64,000 nucleotides of DNA. Source: Microbacterium yannicii PS01 (GTDB lineage Bacteria; Actinomycetota; Actinomycetes; Actinomycetales; Microbacteriaceae). Positions 59,668 to 64,000 of this stretch are shown piece after piece. Under the pieces are notes generated by a model, which searched no databases, was not told where the DNA came from, and was given only the letters and a program-made list of their open reading frames with translations. Position 1 is the first letter of the stretch. Each line of letters starts with the position of its first letter. The translations under genes and the position numbers were made by a program. Where the stretch lies: positions 91,530-155,529 of the forward strand of contig NZ_CAJF01000006.1 in NCBI RefSeq assembly GCF_000304335.1, in the 5' to 3' direction.

Positions 59668-60844
59668 CAGCGGCGGCCTTCATCTCGTTCCAGATCTCCA
59701 CGCGCACGGTCTGCGAGTCGTTGAGGGTCTGCTCGTGCATGCTCTCGAGCTGCTCGGGCGTGAAGAAGATCAGATCGGTGTACTCGAGCCCGGCGTCGAC
59801 CGACTCGGTCTCCATGTCCTTGCCGCCGACGTGATACCCGATGTAGTCGAGGTTGAGGAACAGGTTCTCGGGGGTCATCGAGAAGTTGATGAACGCGTGC
59901 GCGGCCTCGGGGTGCGGTGCGCCCTCGGCGATGGCCCAGTTGTCCATCCAGAGCTCCGTCTGCGGTCCTGGCAGCACCCACTGCCAGCGGTCGGGCTCGC
60001 TGCTCTCGAGCAGGCCGAGGCGGGCGTCGCCGTTCCACGCCTGCATGAGCACCTGCGTGCCCTGAGGGATGGCGTTGGTGCCGGGGTACGAGTCGAAGGC
60101 CGACACGTGCGGCGCGATCGTCTCGACGAGGAACTGCCGGCAGGCCTCGAGCTCCTCGGGGTCCTCGGTGTTCCAGTCGAGATCGTTCGCCCAGAAGTAC
60201 GCGCCGATGATGCCGGCCGGATCGTCCGACATCGACGTCTTGCCGCTGGCCTCGTTCTGAGCGGCGTCGAAGAAGTCGCCCCAGGTGGCGAGCTCGCGCG
60301 TGATGACGTTCTTGTCGTACACGAAGCCGGTCGTTCCCCACGCCTTGCAGACGGAGTAGTCGTTCTCGGGATCCCATGCGCGCCCGAGGTAGGCCGGGTC
60401 CATGTTCGACAGGTTGGGGAGCAGCTCCTTGTTGAACTTCGTCAGCAGGCCGTTCTCGATCATCTGCGGGATGAAGACGCCGGTGGGCACGACGATGTCG
60501 TAGCCGGACGTGCCCTTCGCGGCGACGAGCTTGGCGATGAGCTCCTCGTTCGACGAGTACGAGTCGAGTGTGACCTTCGGACCGAGGTCGGCGGTGAACG
60601 CCGACACGACGTCGGGCGAGTCGTAGTCGCCCCATGTGTAGACCGAGAGGCTGCCCTCGAGGTCGCCGCCGGTCGCCTGCGGTGCGGGCGATCCGCTGCC
60701 CCCGGGAGCGCAGGCGGCGAGCACGGTGGCACCGCCGGCGAGGGCCGCAAGACTCAGGAAGCGGCGGCGTGAGAGCTCGCGCAGGATGACCGGTGCGGAG
60801 GCCTCGGGCGCGAGGATGCGGAGCGGGTTGCTGGATTCGTTCAC
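59660..60844 (-). CDS. potD: polyamine-binding lipoprotein (PotD-like)
   Basis: A 394-residue periplasmic-type binding protein. The N-terminus carries a twin-arginine-like SRRRFLSLAALAGG and lipobox LAAC (Cys at about 45), so it is probably Tat-exported and lipid anchored. The mature part has LSVYTWGDYDSPDVVSAF, GYDIVVPTGVFIPQMIENG and PEAAHAFINFSMTPENLF, as in PotD/PotF. The GTG at 60844 follows TGGAG. It lies 82 bp after potA. Confidence 0.9.
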   Translation of the reverse strand: MNESSNPLRILAPEASAPVILRELSRRRFLSLAALAGGATVLAACAPGGSGSPAPQATGGDLEGSLSVYTWGDYDSPDVVSAFTADLGPKVTLDSYSSNEELIAKLVAAKGTSGYDIVVPTGVFIPQMIENGLLTKFNKELLPNLSNMDPAYLGRAWDPENDYSVCKAWGTTGFVYDKNVITRELATWGDFFDAAQNEASGKTSMSDDPAGIIGAYFWANDLDWNTEDPEELEACRQFLVETIAPHVSAFDSYPGTNAIPQGTQVLMQAWNGDARLGLLESSEPDRWQWVLPGPQTELWMDNWAIAEGAPHPEAAHAFINFSMTPENLFLNLDYIGYHVGGKDMETESVDAGLEYTDLIFFTPEQLESMHEQTLNDSQTVRVEIWNEMKAAAGA

Positions 60845-60926
60845 TGGTGTCTCCAGGTTCGGGTCGGGGAGCCGGTGAAGCGGGTGCTTCGGCGAGGGGC
60901 AGAGGGAAACGGTCGGCTGGAGGCGC

Positions 60927-62237
60927 TCACACGGTCGGCGGCGGGACGTAGCCGCCCTCCTGGGCGGCATCGTCGGCGGGAAAGAGGAGCACGTGGTGGG
61001 CTGCCCACGTGCACAGCACGGCGTCGCCGACCTCCAGAGCGGGAGCATCGGGCGTGGGCCGGCGCACGATGAGGCTCTGGTCTTCGCCGAGGCGGACGAG
61101 GTACTGCATCGTGTCGCCGAGGTGCGAGACCCCGATCAGCTTCCCGCGAGCGGCGTTCGCGTCGTTTCCGGTCACGGTCCCAGAGCCGCTCCCGGCCCCT
61201 GAGCCGCTCCCGGTCCCTGAGCCGCTCCCGGTCCCTGAGCCGCTCCCGGTCCCTGAGCCGCTCCCGGTCCCTGAGCCGCTCCCGGTCCCTGAGCTTGTCG
61301 AAGGGTCCTCCTCGATCCGGATGTACTCCGGCCGCACGGCTGCCTCGCCGAGGTGCGTCGAGGCGAGCACCGGCGCAGCGGCACGCACGAGTGCATGCGG
61401 CGAGGCGATCGCCGCCCCGGCCTCGGTCACGGTGCCGCCGAAGAAGTTCTGCTGGCCGACGAACGCGGCGACGTAGGCGGTGGCCGGCCGTGCGTAGACG
61501 GTGTCGGCGTCGGCGAGCTGCTCGATGCGTCCCGCGCGCATGATCGCGATGCGGTCGCTCATCGACAGCGCCTCGCCCTGGTCGTGCGTGACGAAGATGA
61601 ACGTGATGCCCAGGCGTGACTGCAGCAGCTTCAGCTCGAGCTGCATCTCTTCGCGCAGCTGCCGGTCCAGCGCGCCGAGCGGTTCGTCGAGGAGCAGCAC
61701 GGCGGGCCGGTTGACGAGGGCGCGGGCCAGGGCGATGCGCTGCTGCTGCCCGCCCGAGAGCTGTGCGGGGCGGCGATCGCCGAACCGACGCATCTGCACC
61801 AGATCGAGCGCTTCGGTCACCCGCGCGCGCACCTCGGACTTCGGCGTCCGGCGCTGCTGCAGCCCGTACGCCACGTTCTCGGCGACCGACAGATGGGGGA
61901 AGAGCGCATACGCCTGGAACACGGTGTTGACGTCACGCCGGTACGGTGGCACGCCGCGCACCGAGCGCCCCGAGATGCGGATGTCTCCGGCATCCGGCTG
62001 CTCGAAACCGGCGATCATGCGCAGCGTCGTCGTCTTGCCGCAGCCCGACGGGCCGAGCAGCGAGATGAACTCGCCCGGCTGGACGGTCAGTGAGAGGTCG
62101 TCGACGGCCGGCTGCTCACCGTAGAACTTCGAGACCCCCGACAGCACGACGGCCCCGCGTTCGGCCTCGCCGTCGGGAGAGGTGGGGGTGGACGGAGCGG
62201 ACTCCGGGTGCGTCGCCGTGCCTGTGGACATGGTCAC
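60927..62237 (-). CDS. potA: polyamine-type ABC transporter ATPase (PotA-like) with REP-derived insert
   Basis: A 436-residue ABC ATPase. Walker A is GPSGCGKTTT, Q-loop VFQAYALFPH, signature LSGGQQQRIALARAL, Walker B VLLLDEPLGALD and the H-loop FVTHDQ. The C-terminal TOBE domain is interrupted at residues ~311-353 by a low-complexity Gly/Ser/Thr run made of 18-bp repeats. The GTG start at 62237 has GGGAGG 9 bases upstream; the ATG at 62231 is an alternative. It heads the pot operon. The ~275 bases upstream hold an AT-rich TATTCAATA (62298-62306) that may belong to its promoter, and no gene. Confidence 0.92.
   Translation of the reverse strand: MTMSTGTATHPESAPSTPTSPDGEAERGAVVLSGVSKFYGEQPAVDDLSLTVQPGEFISLLGPSGCGKTTTLRMIAGFEQPDAGDIRISGRSVRGVPPYRRDVNTVFQAYALFPHLSVAENVAYGLQQRRTPKSEVRARVTEALDLVQMRRFGDRRPAQLSGGQQQRIALARALVNRPAVLLLDEPLGALDRQLREEMQLELKLLQSRLGITFIFVTHDQGEALSMSDRIAIMRAGRIEQLADADTVYARPATAYVAAFVGQQNFFGGTVTEAGAAIASPHALVRAAAPVLASTHLGEAAVRPEYIRIEEDPSTSSGTGSGSGTGSGSGTGSGSGTGSGSGTGSGSGAGSGSGTVTGNDANAARGKLIGVSHLGDTMQYLVRLGEDQSLIVRRPTPDAPALEVGDAVLCTWAAHHVLLFPADDAAQEGGYVPPPTV
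61180..61307. repeat. 18-bp tandem repeats within potA, derived from the REP element
   Basis: CCCTGAGCCGCTCCCGGT is repeated about six times, ending in the full core CCCTGAGCTTGTCGAAGGG at the right edge. On the coding strand each unit adds six Gly/Ser/Thr residues and the frame is kept. Confidence 0.9.
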
Positions 62238-62510
62238 TCGTGAGGTCCTCCCGAGACGGGCCGCGCGACGGTGCGAGGCCTTGTCGAATGTGAGTCGTAT
62301 TCAATAGGTCCGCGTCGGTTCCCCGCAACGGACGCTCGGTTGAACCGGACGATCCGCGGCGCCCGAAGGCCCGCGACGACACTTCGTCCGGAGTTGTGTA
62401 ACGGTCAGGAAACCGCGGCGTTTCGCGGAGGCGCCCAGGCTGGCCGGCAGATGCCTCGACTCACGCCGACAGATCGTCCGTTCCGGCGATGCTCGAGGCG
62501 CGGCGGTAGG

Positions 62511-63299
62511 TCAGGTCTGGCAGACCGGGCACCAGAAGACGATGCGCTCGCGGGTGGGGTCGGCTCCGAGGCTGCCCCCGCGGATCGCCGTACCGCACCG
62601 GCGGCAGGGGCGGCCTTCACGGCGGTAGACCCACGTGCTGCGACCCGGGCGCGCGTCGCCGGTGAACGTGCGCCCGCTGCGGTCGCGGTTGGCGCGGATC
62701 ATGCGGGATCCGAGATCGACGATGGCCGCGGCATCCGTCTCGTGCGCCGGTGTAGTGGGCAGGATGCCCCGGACGAACAGGATCTCGTTGACGTACTCGT
62801 TGCCGAACCCGGCGACGTTGCGCTGGTCCTGCAGGGCGACGTGGACCGCTCGGGTGTCGTCGCCGAGCCGCCGCGCGGCCTCGCCGGGATCCCAGGAGTC
62901 CGACAACGGGTCGGGACCGAGATAGCCCACGAGCGAATCCTCGTCACGTGTGAGGACCAGGGCGAGGTCGGCGAGGTCGAAGCCCACCGTCTCCCACTCG
63001 GTGCCATCGGGAGCGGTCGCTGCGATGACCGCGCGGGCTTTGAACGCCGCTGCCCGCCAGCGATCAGCGCGCCGGTAGACGTGCCACTCGCCCTCCATCT
63101 TCAGATGCGAGTGCAGGGTGTGCTCGCCGATGCGATGGAGCAGGTGCTTGCCGCGGGGCACCACCTCGTGGATCGTCTGCCCCGTCAGGTCGGCGGTCGC
63201 GAGCTGCGGCACGCGCAGCTCGAACCGCGTCACGGTGGCGCCGTGAAGGGCGGTGTCGAGCCGGCGCGCGGTGCGGTAGACGGTATCGCCCTCAGGCAC
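62511..63299 (-). CDS. Fpg/Nei family DNA glycosylase (Nei2-type)
   Basis: A 262-residue base-excision glycosylase/AP lyase. After Met removal the catalytic Pro and Glu are PEGDT, here starting at the GTG 63299. Other features are GKHLLHRIGEHTLHSHLKMEG, LQDQRNVAGFGNEYVNEILF (helix-two-turn-helix) and the zinc finger CRRCG...CPVC. It removes oxidised pyrimidines and related lesions. The start overlaps the end of the Lhr gene by 8 bp, so the two repair genes are coupled. No gene is seen between its stop and potA. Confidence 0.93.
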   Translation of the reverse strand: MPEGDTVYRTARRLDTALHGATVTRFELRVPQLATADLTGQTIHEVVPRGKHLLHRIGEHTLHSHLKMEGEWHVYRRADRWRAAAFKARAVIAATAPDGTEWETVGFDLADLALVLTRDEDSLVGYLGPDPLSDSWDPGEAARRLGDDTRAVHVALQDQRNVAGFGNEYVNEILFVRGILPTTPAHETDAAAIVDLGSRMIRANRDRSGRTFTGDARPGRSTWVYRREGRPCRRCGTAIRGGSLGADPTRERIVFWCPVCQT

Positions 63300-64000
63300 G
63301 CGCGCCCTCGCGGCCCGACGCCTGCCCCGGTCCCTTGCCCGACCCCGGTCCCTGTCCCGACCCCGGTCCCTGTCCCGACCCCGGTCCCTGAGCCGACCCC
63401 GGTCCCTGAGCCTGTCGAAGGGCGTCGCCCGCGGTGAGGCGGCGGAGCGTGAGGCCTCGGGGGGACTCGACGAAGCCCGCCTCGCGCAGGGCGCGTCCTG
63501 CGGCCGTGCCGTACACGAAAGCGCCGTTGACCTGTTCGATCGTGAGGGTGTCGAGCCGTCGTGCGCGCGCCGTCGCGACGAGGTCGCGCGTCGCGGCGGT
63601 GAGCACGTCCTCCGACTCGGTGAACGCGAGCGCCGACTTGCCACCGCGCTCGAGGTACAGCGCCAGCATGCCGTCGACGAGCACAACGAGCGCGCCCGCC
63701 TTGCGGCCCGGGCGATGCCCGACGCCTTCGAGAGCGGGCCACGCGAGGGCGGCGCCATATGCATTGGCGGGATCGGTCGCGGCGAGCGTCACGGCGCGCA
63801 GCGGCGCCGGGTCGGGGAGGGCGGCGAACTCGCGCAGGCGGTCGACGGTGGCGGATGCCGCGAACTGGGCGGCGCCGAGCTTCTCGATGACGTAGCCGCG
63901 GCGGCAGTGCCCAGCCTCTTCGAAGCCGGCGAGCACGCGGTACGTCTGTGCGAAGCCGCCAGGCACGCCTTCGGCCTGCACGGCGCCGCGCGTGACCACC
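63292..64000 (-). CDS. lhr: Lhr-type ATP-dependent helicase, C-terminal part
   Basis: The C-terminal ~235 residues of a large helicase-related (Lhr) protein; the gene runs off the window. Recognisable Lhr tail segments are GFAQTYRVLAGFEEAGHCRRGYVIEKLG, AATDPANAYGAALAWP and the AGALVVLVDGMLALYLERGGKS strand. Near the end, residues encoded by 63325-63425 form a Gln/Gly/Pro/Ser repeat made of REP-derived 18-bp units. Its stop overlaps the Nei2 start by 8 bp. Lhr-Nei2 pairing points to DNA repair. The helicase motifs are outside the window. Confidence 0.9.
   Translation of the reverse strand, partial: VVTRGAVQAEGVPGGFAQTYRVLAGFEEAGHCRRGYVIEKLGAAQFAASATVDRLREFAALPDPAPLRAVTLAATDPANAYGAALAWPALEGVGHRPGRKAGALVVLVDGMLALYLERGGKSALAFTESEDVLTAATRDLVATARARRLDTLTIEQVNGAFVYGTAAGRALREAGFVESPRGLTLRRLTAGDALRQAQGPGSAQGPGSGQGPGSGQGPGSGKGPGQASGREGARA
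63318..63425. repeat. 18-bp tandem repeats near the 3' end of lhr
   Basis: Units of CCCCGGTCCCTGTCCCGA type repeat about five times and end in CCCTGAGCCTGTCGAAGGGC, the REP core. The array is in frame with lhr and lengthens its C-terminus. Confidence 0.88.

Overview
The window comes from a high-GC actinobacterial chromosome. Gene content points to Microbacteriaceae, probably Microbacterium or a close relative: a DUF6412-like gene beside a YidC homologue, two small DUF7882-type proteins, an F420-type PPOX oxidoreductase, actinobacterial xylose isomerase, Lhr next to Nei2, many GTG starts and many apparently leaderless genes with a TANNNT hexamer 6-7 nt before the start codon. The family assignment is inference; no rRNA, tRNA, CRISPR array, integrase or transposase gene was seen.

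Layout. 1-4.6 kb: end of panB, small metabolic and hypothetical genes, a DUF1990 / carboxylate-amine ligase pair, and a second YidC-type insertase. 4.7-9.2 kb: a RecQ-family helicase with a phosphoribosyltransferase-like tail, then a reverse transsulfuration operon (cystathionine beta-synthase and gamma-lyase). A leaderless 11-codon peptide with four Cys codons and a hairpin over its stop codon precedes that operon and looks like a cysteine attenuator. 9.2-9.5 kb: a tandem repeat array. 9.5-17.4 kb: a dienoyl-CoA-reductase-like flavoenzyme, an SLC13 permease, a divergent SDR/TetR pair with a clear operator, a DUF7882 pair and a class-III aminotransferase. 17.5-31.3 kb: a carbohydrate island with two LacI regulators, ThuA and Gfo/Idh/MocA proteins, a GH3 glycosidase, a sugar ABC transporter, an ROK/XylR repressor, xylA and xylB. 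This fits uptake and breakdown of xylo-oligosaccharides or a related glycoside.

31.4-39.6 kb: a coiled-coil protein, a small alarmone synthetase, a TetR-controlled membrane protein, a secreted lipase-like hydrolase, a CPA2 antiporter, a TspO-like protein and a GATase. 39.6-45.0 kb: the most interesting block, a four-gene cassette of sigma factor, small regulatory-looking protein, cytosolic subtilisin with four PFGHKTN repeats, and TPR-CHAT protease. It resembles a two-protease signalling or conflict system under its own sigma factor. 45.2-47.7 kb: a LysR effector domain without a helix-turn-helix, DUF1304, an SNase-like protein and a left-handed beta-helix protein.

47.8-62.2 kb: genes consistent with polyamine and beta-amino-acid catabolism. 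They are an aminotransferase, a CoA-acylating semialdehyde dehydrogenase, a PucR regulator, a FAD-dependent amine oxidoreductase with a cupin, an isochorismatase-like hydrolase, an amidohydrolase and a complete potABCD-type transporter. 62.5-64.0 kb: Nei2-type DNA glycosylase and the C-terminal end of Lhr.

A recurrent feature is a REP-like palindrome with core GAGCCTGTCGAAGGG. It has expanded into three different tandem arrays: one intergenic, and two in frame inside potA and lhr.
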